The notes: generated by a model not told the origin, from the letters alone. 39,970 bases of DNA from Flavobacteriales bacterium UBA3442 (GCA_002378565.1 DFSH01000032.1:1-39970); one strand, 5' to 3'. Positions 16,586 to 25,809 are shown, numbered from the stretch's first letter. Numbers and translations: made by a program.

Positions 16586-17938
16586 TCAGTCGTTAAGAGA
16601 TGAATGGGTGGATTGTCCGAGCGCTTGCTCGAGATTGACGTGATTGTTCAGTGCCTGTTGGGCGGCGGATAGCTGTGCAGATAAAGCTTGCTGGTACTGG
16701 CTTTGCACCTGGGTGAAAGCCATGGACGTTGCCATGCCAGCTTTTAACTTGACTTGGGTGTCATCCAAAATGGACTTTGCCATCGTGACATTGCGGCTTT
16801 GCAGTTGGTAGTCAGCAAGGGCATGTTGAAATTCAGCTTTAGCCGTGGATTGCTGGATAGCAAGGGCTTGCGCGGTGTGGTCCAAAAGGATGTCTAGCTC
16901 TTGCAACTTGATTTGCTGTTCTTGGAATTTAGCCAGCCGTCGACCCGAGGTGAATAGGTCCCATTTTGCGCTAACGTTCCATGAGCTGAAGGCATTGTTG
17001 TTAGCTGAGATGCCACCCATGTCCCAAACGTTGGCACCCTCACTCACGTATTGTTGGCTCAAGGCATAGCCCGCGTAAACTTTTGGGAGAAATTGAATGG
17101 CTTCATTCTTCATATTCAAGGATTGCCCCATGCGCTGGACTGCTAGGGCGCGGAAATCCACATGGCCATTCACGTCAAATTGCGTGTCTAGCAAACTGCG
17201 ACCTTGATTGGCTGAAAGCATCAGGGACGTCAAGGAACTTGTCAATTGCAGGGTCACATCCTCGCTAAGTCCACACTGTAATTTGAGCAAGTTGGCGTTC
17301 ACCGCATGCATGGATTGCGCATAAGCCAGGGCAGACTCTAGTTGCCCCATGTTCAAGGCAAGTTGGTCCACATCACTTTGCTCAACAAGGCCTTCATCGT
17401 GCATGGCCTGCATATCATCTACAGCGTCTGCAGCAATGCGCAAGCTCTTGATGACATTGTCCACATTGCCTTGAAGGATGACAAGCATGTGGTAGGATTT
17501 TGCCGTGGCTGTGCGTGCATTGATGACCGATTGCTCGTAACTGATGTCAGCCATGCCCTTAAGGACATCTGCGGCTAGCACAGCCACAAAGTAGGAGCCG
17601 TCAAAGACCAACTGATTGACAGATAACTGACCTGCTGAGCTGTAGCGGGTACCAAACTTCAATTCATCGATCACACCGTCCTGGTTGATGTCAAAAAACT
17701 GCGAAGGCAAGTCGATGTTATCTACATAGTTGCCGCCAACAGACACCGAAGGCAAGCCAATGGCGATGTTTTGCAACAGGACTTTTTTTGCCACGAGCTT
17801 CTCAAGGGATTGTACGCGGACGTCTGCGTTGTTGGTTTCACTCAACGCCATGGCTTGCTTCAAGCTCAGCTGAATGGGGTTTTGCGCGGACAGCAGTGTG
17901 CCCATGAGGCAAGCTGATAGCAAGAGTAGTTGTTTCAT
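16586..17938 (-). CDS. TolC-family outer membrane efflux protein
   Basis: A 450-residue outer-membrane factor with signal peptide MKQLLLLSACLMGTLLSAQ. LSLKQAMALSETNNADV at the start of the mature protein is the typical opening of OEP repeats, and two long heptad-rich helical regions follow. It forms the exit channel for the MFP/RND pump encoded next to it. An EF-hand-like loop DINQDGVIDELK (residues 83-94) sits where related Bacteroidota proteins have a plain loop before the FGT-Y segment. The ATG overlaps the tetR stop in an ATGA arrangement. Confidence 0.9.
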   Translation of the reverse strand: MKQLLLLSACLMGTLLSAQNPIQLSLKQAMALSETNNADVRVQSLEKLVAKKVLLQNIAIGLPSVSVGGNYVDNIDLPSQFFDINQDGVIDELKFGTRYSSAGQLSVNQLVFDGSYFVAVLAADVLKGMADISYEQSVINARTATAKSYHMLVILQGNVDNVIKSLRIAADAVDDMQAMHDEGLVEQSDVDQLALNMGQLESALAYAQSMHAVNANLLKLQCGLSEDVTLQLTSSLTSLMLSANQGRSLLDTQFDVNGHVDFRALAVQRMGQSLNMKNEAIQFLPKVYAGYALSQQYVSEGANVWDMGGISANNNAFSSWNVSAKWDLFTSGRRLAKFQEQQIKLQELDILLDHTAQALAIQQSTAKAEFQHALADYQLQSRNVTMAKSILDDTQVKLKAGMATSMAFTQVQSQYQQALSAQLSAAQQALNNHVNLEQALGQSTHSSLND

Positions 17939-18618
17939 GACAGGGGTTTGATTGTCTCTGGGTTAGCTATGATTGATTGGCTGTGTTCTCGATAATAGGA
18001 AAGACCTTGAGGCGTTGCGATAGCCCTGATGTAGAGATCCAGACTGGAAGAAAGCAAGGTATTTCTGAGCGGAATGTCGTTGGTCAAATCATCATCCTCC
18101 ATTAGGACAGTGATTTGGCTGTAACGCAGGTAGGAGACATCACGCATGGTGACTTGTCCGTGGTAGAGGCCTTGATCTATGCCGCGTTTGAGATTCGATG
18201 AGTAGATCTCAAGCGTGACGCTTTTGCGCTTTTGATCAAGCCATTGATAGGTTTTGTTGTGGTACTTCTCTAGAGCAAAAAGCATCATTGGGGTATGCTT
18301 TTCTAGTGTCTGAATAATATTCTCATTCAGTGCAATCAATTCATCCACAGCATTGTCGTGCTTGGCTTGAATGGCAAGGGCCTCGTTGTGTCGCTGTAAA
18401 AACACATAAGCAACGGACTGCTGCACAAGGTCACCCTTGTTTTTGAAATACTGGTAGAGGGTTTTTTTGCTAATAGACAAGTCTTTGCTTACATCGTCCA
18501 TGGTCACAGCTTTGATGCCGCAGCGCTTGAATAAGCCTGAGGCGCGCTGCAAAATGCTTTGATGATGATCTTGGGTTAATGGACTCATGGTCGGCGAAGA
18601 TAAGTCGGGAATGCCCAT
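17935..18618 (-). CDS. TetR/AcrR family transcriptional regulator
   Basis: A protein of about 227 residues with an N-terminal TetR helix-turn-helix: AVTMDDVSKDLSISKKTLYQYF then KNKGDLV. The C-terminal ligand and dimer domain is helical and not conserved, as usual. It heads the efflux operon and probably represses it; that role is inferred from position. The ATG at 18618 is chosen; an upstream TTG (18627) and an internal ATG (18588, giving 217 residues) are alternatives. An inverted repeat GGAAAC-N16-GTTTCC lies directly over the start and is a candidate autoregulatory operator. Confidence 0.88.
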   Translation of the reverse strand: MGIPDLSSPTMSPLTQDHHQSILQRASGLFKRCGIKAVTMDDVSKDLSISKKTLYQYFKNKGDLVQQSVAYVFLQRHNEALAIQAKHDNAVDELIALNENIIQTLEKHTPMMLFALEKYHNKTYQWLDQKRKSVTLEIYSSNLKRGIDQGLYHGQVTMRDVSYLRYSQITVLMEDDDLTNDIPLRNTLLSSSLDLYIRAIATPQGLSYYREHSQSIIANPETIKPLS

Positions 18619-18619
18619 G

Positions 18620-18647
18620 GGAAACAATTAATGTTAAAAACGTTTCC
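18620..18647. promoter_or_regulatory. Inverted repeat at the tetR start (candidate operator)
   Basis: GGAAAC (18620-18625) and GTTTCC (18642-18647) form 6-base inverted arms separated by 16 bases. A perfect 8-base palindrome AAACGTTT (18638-18645) overlaps the right arm. The position in the tetR/asnS divergent region suits a TetR-type operator, but the arms are short and could arise by chance. Confidence 0.3.
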
Positions 18648-18741
18648 TTACGCTTCCTATCTGACGCGTTTTGAATCAAGCTTTATCAGAGATTCTCGAT
18701 GCATTCATCCCTTGAAGGGGGTCAGAATGCCGGAAAAAGTG

Positions 18742-18749
18742 CACCTTTG
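18742..18749 (+). promoter_or_regulatory. Probable -7 box CACCTTTG for asnS-rpoN
   Basis: CACCTTTG differs from TAnnTTTG in its first base only and lies 25 bases upstream of the chosen asnS ATG, which predicts a leader of about 20 bases. The nearest upstream TTG (18712-18714) is 27 bases away, longer than the usual spacer. Confidence 0.3.
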
Positions 18750-18774
18750 TCTTGAAAGAACCCTATCACAGACC

Positions 18775-20208
18775 ATGCCAACACCGCGCATCGACCAAAT
18801 TCTTACCACAAGACCTCAGGGACAAGCCATTCAGGTTCAGGCCTGGGTCAGAACCTTCCGCTCCAAGCGCTTCATTGCACTCAATGATGGCTCCTGCCTT
18901 GCCAATTTACAGGCCGTGGTTGATTTTGAATCCATGGGTGAGGACTTGCTCAAGCGCATCACAACAGGTGCTTGCCTGCGGGTTGATGGCAAGCTGGTCG
19001 AAAGCAAGGGTTCCGGTCAGTTGGTGGAACTGCATGTCACAGATCTGTCTATTTTGGGTGATGCTTCTGCTGATGATTACCCGTTGCAGCCTAAAAAGCA
19101 CTCCATGGAATTCCTTCGCGAAAAGGCGCACCTTCGCATGCGAACCAACACCATGGCCGCGGTGATGCGCATCCGACACGCTGCATCTTTTGCGGTTCAT
19201 GAGTTCTTCAACAAGGAGGGGTTCTACCACTTGCACACACCCATCATCACGTCGAGTGATGCGGAAGGGGCAGGGGAGCTGTTTCGCGTAACCACGTTGC
19301 CGGAAAAAGCCATACCAATCAATGAGGAGGGCAAGGCTGACTACGATCAGGACTTCTTTGGTCAAAAAACCAACTTGACGGTCAGTGGTCAATTGGAAGG
19401 GGAGCTGGGCGCCATGGCCTTAGGGAAAATTTACACCTTTGGACCCACATTCCGTGCTGAAAACTCTAACACGACACGTCATCTCAGTGAATTCTGGATG
19501 ATTGAACCTGAAGTTGCTTTTGCTGATTTGGAGGACAACATGGAACTGTCCGAGGCCTTTTCCAAGCATATCATTGCTGCGGTGATGGATCGCTGCAAGG
19601 CAGACTTAGAATTTCTTGATGAGCGAATGCAAAAAGAGGAGCAATTGAAGCCTCAAGCGCAGCGGGCAACAATGGGTCTTGTGGAGAAATTACAATTTGT
19701 GTTGGACAACCCTTTCGTGCGCTGTTCCTACACAGAGGCTATTGAAGTGCTCAAACGAAGCAAACCCAACAAAAAAGGCAAGTTCAAGTACCCCGTTGAA
19801 GACTGGGGCATGGATTTGCAATCGGAGCACGAACGATTCCTGGTGGAAAAGCATTTCAAGTCACCAGTCATTCTTTTTGATTACCCCGCAAGTATCAAAG
19901 CATTCTACATGCGGATGAACGAGGACGGGAAAACCGTCAGGGCGATGGACGTGCTGTTTCCCGGCATTGGTGAAATGATTGGAGGCAGCCAGCGTGAAGA
20001 GCGCCATGATGTCTTGGTTGAAAAAATGGAAGCTGCTGGCATTGATCCTGCGCATTTGGACTGGTACCTGGATACAAGAAAGTTTGGCACCTGTGTGCAT
20101 AGCGGATTTGGGATGGGTTTTGAACGCATGGTTCAGTTCGTGACGGGCATGGGAAATATTCGCGACGTGATTCCCTTCCCAAGAACCCCAGGTAACGCAG
20201 CATTTTAA
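18775..20208 (+). CDS. asnS: Asparaginyl-tRNA synthetase
   Basis: A 477-residue class IIb synthetase. An N-terminal OB-fold (VQAWVRTFRSKRFIALNDGS) binds the anticodon. The catalytic core contains class II motif 2 (FGPTFRAENSNTTRHLSEFWMIEPE) and motif 3 (GFGMGFERMVQFVTGMGNIRDVIPFPRTPG); the motif 3 tail with PRTPG is typical of AsnRS. The ATG at 18775 (MPTPRIDQIL) is preferred to the far upstream ATG at 18631, which would add 48 residues with no family counterpart and leave no room for a promoter. rpoN follows after 3 bases, so the two are surely cotranscribed. Confidence 0.96.
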   Translation: MPTPRIDQILTTRPQGQAIQVQAWVRTFRSKRFIALNDGSCLANLQAVVDFESMGEDLLKRITTGACLRVDGKLVESKGSGQLVELHVTDLSILGDASADDYPLQPKKHSMEFLREKAHLRMRTNTMAAVMRIRHAASFAVHEFFNKEGFYHLHTPIITSSDAEGAGELFRVTTLPEKAIPINEEGKADYDQDFFGQKTNLTVSGQLEGELGAMALGKIYTFGPTFRAENSNTTRHLSEFWMIEPEVAFADLEDNMELSEAFSKHIIAAVMDRCKADLEFLDERMQKEEQLKPQAQRATMGLVEKLQFVLDNPFVRCSYTEAIEVLKRSKPNKKGKFKYPVEDWGMDLQSEHERFLVEKHFKSPVILFDYPASIKAFYMRMNEDGKTVRAMDVLFPGIGEMIGGSQREERHDVLVEKMEAAGIDPAHLDWYLDTRKFGTCVHSGFGMGFERMVQFVTGMGNIRDVIPFPRTPGNAAF

Positions 20209-20211
20209 GGC

Positions 20212-21666
20212 ATGTTGAAGCAGTCCCTTGGCTTGAGGCTTCAGCAGAAGCTCTCCCCCCAGCAAATTCAATTAATGAAGCTCATCCAGCTGTCATCACA
20301 GGCATTGGAGGATCGCATTGAGGAGGAATTGGAGGAAAACCCTGCCTTGGAAGATGGCACCTTAGAGCAGAAGGAAGAAACAGATGACTGGGATGATTCA
20401 GCACAGGAAGAAGAGGCTGCATCCGATGACTTTGATGGGCTGGAGGACTACCTCACCGATGATGACACGCCGGATTATGAGCGAAGTATCAGCAATTACT
20501 CAGCGGATGATGAGCTTTATGAGGCACCGATTGTGCAGACAAAAGACATGCGAGACATCCTCCATGATCAGCTGGCCATGCGAAGCTTGGCTCCCCAAAA
20601 AGAAGCTTTGTGTAAGTACCTGATTGGAACCCTGGAGGATGATGGTTACCTCAGGAGAGCCCTTGTGGACATCGTGGATGACCTGGCCTTTTCCATGGGT
20701 TTAATGATTGAGGTCGATGAACTGCAGTCCGCCTTGGAAGTGATTCAAAGCATGGAACCCGCAGGCATCGCAGCCAACGATGTGCAGTCATGTTTGGCAG
20801 CTCAAATCCAAAGAAAACCCAAGGAAGGGCATTGGGCATTAGCCCTGAAGGTGGTTACTAAGCATTTCGCATCCCTGTCTAAAAGGCATTACAGTAAAAT
20901 CATGGAATCCCTTCATGTGAATGAGGATGAGCTCAAAGCTGCCATTGAGGCCATTGGTAGACTCAACCCAAAACCTGGTGCAGTGGCAGTCAGTGGAGGC
21001 AGCTTGAGTGCCCATGCCATCATCCCCGACTTCACCATTGAGGTGGTTGACAGCCAGCTTGAGCTGCGCCTTAACGGCCGCAATGCCCCGGAGCTCAATG
21101 TGTCCAGATCCTACAAGGACATGCTAAGCCATTACAAGGATGTAAAGCAGCAAGGCGGCAAGGCAGACAAGGAAGCCTTCCATTTCATCAAGTCAAAAAT
21201 TGATGCAGCCAAGTGGTTTGTTGAGGCCATCAAGCAACGTCAGCAGACCTTACTGATAACCATGTCAGCCATCATGAACTACCAGAAGGCGTATTTCTTT
21301 AGTGGGGATGATCGCAAATTGCGCCCCATGATCCTCAAGGACATTGCGGATGAGATTGACATGGACATTTCTACTGTGAGCCGTGTGGCAAGTCAGAAAT
21401 ACGTGCAAACCCCTTTTGGCACCAAGTTGATCAAAACCTTCTTTTCGGAATCCATGACCAATGCAGAGGGTGATGAGGTCAGCACAAGGGAGATCAAGAA
21501 AATTCTGGAAGACGCGGTATCAGAGGAAGACAGCCGCCAGCCCATGGCAGATGACGCGCTTGCTAAGTTGCTGAAAGACAAGGGCTATCCCATTGCCCGC
21601 CGCACCATTGCCAAGTACCGAGAGCAGTTGAATATCCCTGTGGCTCGCCTGCGAAAAACCCTCTAA
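20212..21666 (+). CDS. rpoN: RNA polymerase sigma-54 factor
   Basis: A 484-residue sigma-54. Region I reads QSLGLRLQQKLSPQQIQLMK, the glutamine/leucine-rich activator-interacting domain. It is followed by an unusually acidic region II (about residues 45-105, runs of Asp and Glu), the core-binding domain, a helix-turn-helix (ADEIDMDISTVSRVAS) and the RpoN box ARRTIAKYRE near the C-terminus, which contacts the -24 element. It directs transcription that needs an AAA+ enhancer-binding protein; no such activator and no sigma-54-type gene cluster is in the window. Cotranscribed with asnS (3-base gap). Confidence 0.97.
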   Translation: MLKQSLGLRLQQKLSPQQIQLMKLIQLSSQALEDRIEEELEENPALEDGTLEQKEETDDWDDSAQEEEAASDDFDGLEDYLTDDDTPDYERSISNYSADDELYEAPIVQTKDMRDILHDQLAMRSLAPQKEALCKYLIGTLEDDGYLRRALVDIVDDLAFSMGLMIEVDELQSALEVIQSMEPAGIAANDVQSCLAAQIQRKPKEGHWALALKVVTKHFASLSKRHYSKIMESLHVNEDELKAAIEAIGRLNPKPGAVAVSGGSLSAHAIIPDFTIEVVDSQLELRLNGRNAPELNVSRSYKDMLSHYKDVKQQGGKADKEAFHFIKSKIDAAKWFVEAIKQRQQTLLITMSAIMNYQKAYFFSGDDRKLRPMILKDIADEIDMDISTVSRVASQKYVQTPFGTKLIKTFFSESMTNAEGDEVSTREIKKILEDAVSEEDSRQPMADDALAKLLKDKGYPIARRTIAKYREQLNIPVARLRKTL

Positions 21667-21678
21667 GGGCATCGTTAA

Positions 21679-21700
21679 CTCATTGGTACACGTCAATGAG
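21679..21700 (+). repeat. Inverted repeat downstream of rpoN
   Basis: CTCATTG (21679-21685) and CAATGAG (21694-21700) are perfect 7-base inverted arms around an 8-base loop, 13 bases after the rpoN stop. There is no proper T tract after it (CGATTTCCCCTT), so it may be a weak terminator, an mRNA-stabilising hairpin or a regulator site for the next gene. Confidence 0.4.
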
Positions 21701-21777
21701 CGATTTCCCCTTAGATTGCTGCAATCATGCCTTAAATTCGTTAACCTATAACCGCGCTTGCGCAAAACTGTTTGAAT

Positions 21778-23940
21778 ATGAAACGCTTTATTCTCCTTCT
21801 TTTGATTGCCGTGACCTGGTCTTTCCAGGCAGAAGCCTCTCACATTCTTGGCGGTGATATCCAATACAAGTATGTGGGTGACTCCACAGGCGTTACCGGC
21901 CAGTACCGCGTGAAATTGGTGATCTACCGCCAGCAAACAGGTGTAGGCCTAGGGACAGCTCAAACTGTCAATATAACCTCATCAAGCTGTAACGTGAGCA
22001 CCAACCTTAGCTGTACATTGTCGCAGCCTGAATTCAGTGCAGCGTCATTGGGTGCCTACGATTGCATCTCCAACACCAACTCCACCTTCACCCCCATGGT
22101 GAACATCTACATTGGCTATGTCATCTTGACGCAGTCCTGCAATGACTATGTCATGTACTGGCAGTCCTGCTGTCGACCTCCTGGTATCACAGGCATTGTG
22201 AACTCAGCCAGCCAGGGTTTCTATTTTGAGGCAGAATTGAACAACACACTCGGATACAACAGTTCACCTGTCTTTTTGTCAACGCCACTAGCATACATAT
22301 GCATCGGTGGTCACATCAACTATTTGCAAAATGCTCATGAGTTTGATGGCGATTCCATCAACTACGAATTGGTTCCTGCTAGGGAATTTGCCTTTGGAAC
22401 TGGCGGTGTATCCGTTCCGTATTCTGCAGGGTACACATTCGTGAACCCTATCCATACATCGACACTAGCCCCTTTCACCTTAGACTCAAAGTCAGGCAAC
22501 ATCAACTTCATTGCCATTCAGGCAGAGACCTCAGTAATTGCCTTGCGGGTGAATGAGTACCGCTACGATTCGACCTACCTTTTCTGGGAAAAAGTGGGTT
22601 CTTCCAATCGAGAGATTCAGGTTTCCGTAGCATCAAACTGCAACCCCATTGTGAATCAAGGCGTGAAATTGGATCAAAATGCACCGGGTGTGTCACTGGA
22701 TGCGCAAGGTCGCCAACAGGTGGACTACAACTGTTTGGATTCTGCGGTGATGCTGCACTTCACATTGGGAGTTGAGTGCATCTCTGTTTCGCCTGACGGC
22801 TCTGATTTCCGTTTAACGGCCCCCAATGGTCAACCCATTCCCATTGATCAATTGCAGACATTCTGTGATGTCAATGGCGAGACGGACTCCTTGCGCGTGA
22901 AACTTTTCAAGCCCTTATCCATGAACGGGGACTACTACCTGTACTCAAAGATTGGCAATGACGGCAACACCTTGCTCAACAAATGTGGCAAGGATATGAA
23001 CGAATACGACACCATTATTTTGCATGTCACCGACTGTGTGGATTGGGTCATGGATGTCACGAATGTGACCATCGATGATGACATCAACCCCCATGTGTAT
23101 TGGGACGTTGACTCCATAGCCTTTGCTGATTTTGCTCATTTGTTCAACTCATTCCGTGTCTGGCGATCAGATGACGCAGGTGCAACCTTCAATGTGGTGA
23201 CCAACCTGTCTGATTCATCCTTGAGGGATTTCGCTGACTATTCCTTGGGGGGTATTGATGTTGACGCACAACACTACCGCTACCGCCTGGAGGCCTTTGT
23301 CAATGGTTTGTCACAGCCGTTGTCCAACGTGGGAAACAGCATCTGGCTGCGTGGCGACATGACAGACACGGAGAATATCCCCGTGGTTTGGAACCATTAC
23401 AATGTTTGGCCCACCCCACAGTACCAAGTTGAATTTGGCCGTAATGTGACGGGCAATCCGGGACAATACCAGTGGGAGGAATACAACAACCCCATCACTG
23501 ATACCTTTGCCACGGTCTCTCACAACAGCCTGCCTCCCGGACAGTACGCTGTTCGTGTTCGAACGGCCAATGCAAACCGCTTGATTGATACAGCTTACTC
23601 TAACTGGATAGAGTTTGGTGAGCCTGTTCCACCCATTCCCCCAGTTGACAGCTTGGTGGTCCCTAACGTGATTACGCCCAACGGCTCTGGGCAGAATGAC
23701 AATTTCATCATTCAAGGCATCATGAGTTATACGACTACACGTCACCTCATTATCATGAATCGCTATGGACACATTGTGTATGAGAACGATCAATACGATA
23801 ACGCCAACCCATGGCAAGGACGCGACCAAAGTGGTCGACTCCTTGCGGATGGCACGTATTTCTATGTCTTGCGCGTCAAGGATAACCCCAACGCCATCTC
23901 AGGTGACACCAAGGGAAGCATCACGTTGCTGACCAAGTAA
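21778..23940 (+). CDS. T9SS type B sorting-domain surface protein (720 aa)
   Basis: A secreted or surface protein with signal peptide MKRFILLLLIAVTWSFQAEA, cleaved before SHILGGDIQYKYVG. The N-terminal third (ASHILGG to about residue 250, Cys-rich with QSCCRPPG) is a domain widespread in Bacteroidota gliding-associated proteins; its function is unknown. A fibronectin-like part with FRVWRSDDAGATF follows near residues 455-560. The last 90 residues, from VVPNVITPNGSGQNDNF to KGSITLLTK, are the CHU_C/gliding-motility type B sorting domain used by the type IX secretion system. The start is the ATG at 21778; a TTG two codons earlier is less likely. It could be an adhesin; no enzyme motif is visible. 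Confidence 0.85.
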   Translation: MKRFILLLLIAVTWSFQAEASHILGGDIQYKYVGDSTGVTGQYRVKLVIYRQQTGVGLGTAQTVNITSSSCNVSTNLSCTLSQPEFSAASLGAYDCISNTNSTFTPMVNIYIGYVILTQSCNDYVMYWQSCCRPPGITGIVNSASQGFYFEAELNNTLGYNSSPVFLSTPLAYICIGGHINYLQNAHEFDGDSINYELVPAREFAFGTGGVSVPYSAGYTFVNPIHTSTLAPFTLDSKSGNINFIAIQAETSVIALRVNEYRYDSTYLFWEKVGSSNREIQVSVASNCNPIVNQGVKLDQNAPGVSLDAQGRQQVDYNCLDSAVMLHFTLGVECISVSPDGSDFRLTAPNGQPIPIDQLQTFCDVNGETDSLRVKLFKPLSMNGDYYLYSKIGNDGNTLLNKCGKDMNEYDTIILHVTDCVDWVMDVTNVTIDDDINPHVYWDVDSIAFADFAHLFNSFRVWRSDDAGATFNVVTNLSDSSLRDFADYSLGGIDVDAQHYRYRLEAFVNGLSQPLSNVGNSIWLRGDMTDTENIPVVWNHYNVWPTPQYQVEFGRNVTGNPGQYQWEEYNNPITDTFATVSHNSLPPGQYAVRVRTANANRLIDTAYSNWIEFGEPVPPIPPVDSLVVPNVITPNGSGQNDNFIIQGIMSYTTTRHLIIMNRYGHIVYENDQYDNANPWQGRDQSGRLLADGTYFYVLRVKDNPNAISGDTKGSITLLTK

Positions 23941-23970
23941 TGCTAAAAAATCCAGTTTAACGGATGGAGA

Positions 23971-23997
23971 GCCTCCCCATTTTGGGGAGGCTTTTTT
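23971..23997 (+). terminator. Rho-independent terminator between the type B protein and uvrC
   Basis: GCCTCCCC-ATTTT-GGGGAGGC, an 8-bp perfect GC-rich stem, followed by six T. It ends only 6 bases before the uvrC start codon. Confidence 0.93.
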
Positions 23998-24003
23998 GTA
24001 TCA

Positions 24004-25809
24004 TTGAAGGTGACTGACAAGCTTGCACATACCATCAAAACTTTGCCCCATCAACCCGGGGTCTACCATCACCTGGACGCAGAGGGTAAGGTGATCTATG
24101 TCGGCAAGGCAAAGGACTTGAAAAAGCGGGTTAGCTCCTATTTCAGCAAGACCCATGAGTCTGCCCGATTGACCTTGTTGGTCAAGCGCATTGCAGACAT
24201 CCATGTCATTGAAACGCCCACGGAGTTTGATGCCTTGTTGTTGGAAAACACCTTGATTAAAAAACATCAGCCGCGCTTCAATATCCTGTTGAAGGATGAC
24301 AAGAGCTACCCATGGATATGCATCAAAAATGAGCGATTCCCCCGCCTGTTTTCCACGCGGCGCAAGGTGGATGATGGCAGTGAATACTTTGGACCGTATG
24401 CATCGATTCGGGTGATGAAAACAGCCTTGAGTTTGATCAATCAGATCACCACCTTGAGGACATGCAAACTGAACCTCAGCGAGCAGTCCATTCAAGACAA
24501 GAAGCATCGCCTGTGCTTGGAATACCAAATAGGCAATTGCAAAGGGCCCTGTGAAGCCCTGCAGTCAGAGGAAGATTACCTGAAGGATATTCATGCGGCT
24601 AGGCAGCTGCTAAAGGGCCATTTCAGCGCAACCAAGAAGCACCTTCATGGCCAAATGATGGCTCATTCAACCAGGCAAGACTTTGAGGCAGCTCAAGCCA
24701 TCAAGGAAAAGCTTGACCACCTGGCAAAGTACACTGCAAGAAGTACGGTGGTGACGGCAAACTTGGGCGATTTGGATGTGTTCACGGCAACAAGCGATGC
24801 CACCTTTGGCTATGTGAACTGCACCCTGGTCAGGCAAGGCGCTGTTGTGCATAGCCACAGCATTGAAATCAAAAAGCCATTGGATGAAAGCGATGCCGAT
24901 TTGCTTCGCTTGACCATCCCTGAACTCAGGTTGACCTTTCAGTCTGATTGCAAGCAAATCCTTTGCTCTGAGCCAGTTGAGCTGCCCCTTCAAGACGTCA
25001 CGATCCAGGTACCGCAGCGCGGGCAGAAAAAGGAGGTTATCAACATGAGTCTGAGAAATGCAAAGGCCTTGAAGCTAGAGCGAATCAAGAACCTGCAGAT
25101 TGTTGACCCTGAACGCCATGCCAATCGCATCATGCAGCAAATGAAGGTTGATCTGAGGCTCTCCAATGAACCACGTCACATTGAGTGCTTTGACAACTCT
25201 AACCTGCAAGGGGAATACCCGGTGAGCGCTTGTGTCGTGTTCAAGGACGGGAAGCCCTCCAAGCGAGATTACCGCCACTTCAATGTCAAGACCGTTGTTG
25301 GGGCAGATGATTATGCCACCATGGCAGAGGTCATCACCCGACGGTATACCCGACTCAAGGAGGAAGGGGTGGGCTTGCCACAACTCATTGTGATTGATGG
25401 CGGCAAGGGTCAGTTGAGCGCATCAGTCAAGGCACTGGAAGACCTTGGCTTGCGAGGGGTCATCGCCATCATTGGGATTGCTAAGCGCTTGGAAGAGATC
25501 TACTTTCCTGGGGATTCGGTTCCTCTGTATTTGGACAAGCGATCAGAAACCTTGAAGGTGATTCAACAGGCAAGGAATGAAGCACACCGCTTCAGCATCA
25601 CCCATCACAGAAAGCAACGCAGCAAGTCCGGCATCAAGTCACAGTTGGAAGCCATTCCGGGCATAGGCCCTCAGGCTGTTGAAACCCTGCTCAACACGTT
25701 CAAGTCTCTCAAGGGTGTCAAGAAAGCTAGCCGCGAAGACTTGGTGACCTGCGTAGGTAAGGCGAGGGCAGACAAGGTTATCAAGGGCTTGCTGGCTATG
25801 GCGACGTGA
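24004..25809 (+). CDS. uvrC: Excinuclease ABC subunit C
   Basis: The 601-residue UvrC nuclease of nucleotide excision repair, which cuts on both sides of a lesion marked by UvrA/UvrB. The N-terminal GIY-YIG domain is GVYHHLDAEG...VIYVGKAKDLKKRV; a UVR motif (DFEAAQAIKEKLDHL) lies near residue 230; the RNase H-like domain has IECFDNSNLQGEYPVSACVV with GADDYATMAEVITRRY; a C-terminal helix-hairpin-helix pair follows (IPGIGPQAVETLL). Length is normal. No ATG exists in frame upstream of the conserved core: the start must be TTG at 24004 or GTG at 24010. Because the terminator ends at 23997, the promoter must overlap it or the leader is almost absent. Confidence 0.96.
   Translation: MKVTDKLAHTIKTLPHQPGVYHHLDAEGKVIYVGKAKDLKKRVSSYFSKTHESARLTLLVKRIADIHVIETPTEFDALLLENTLIKKHQPRFNILLKDDKSYPWICIKNERFPRLFSTRRKVDDGSEYFGPYASIRVMKTALSLINQITTLRTCKLNLSEQSIQDKKHRLCLEYQIGNCKGPCEALQSEEDYLKDIHAARQLLKGHFSATKKHLHGQMMAHSTRQDFEAAQAIKEKLDHLAKYTARSTVVTANLGDLDVFTATSDATFGYVNCTLVRQGAVVHSHSIEIKKPLDESDADLLRLTIPELRLTFQSDCKQILCSEPVELPLQDVTIQVPQRGQKKEVINMSLRNAKALKLERIKNLQIVDPERHANRIMQQMKVDLRLSNEPRHIECFDNSNLQGEYPVSACVVFKDGKPSKRDYRHFNVKTVVGADDYATMAEVITRRYTRLKEEGVGLPQLIVIDGGKGQLSASVKALEDLGLRGVIAIIGIAKRLEEIYFPGDSVPLYLDKRSETLKVIQQARNEAHRFSITHHRKQRSKSGIKSQLEAIPGIGPQAVETLLNTFKSLKGVKKASREDLVTCVGKARADKVIKGLLAMAT

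Noticed and set aside
18631..18774. 48-codon extension of asnS starting at ATG 18631
   Set aside because: No homology to AsnRS, lies over the tetR control region, and MPTPRIDQIL at 18775 fits the family.
23507..23514. TACCTTTG inside the T9SS type B gene
   Set aside because: It encodes part of DTFAT within the protein and no gene starts after it; chance occurrence.
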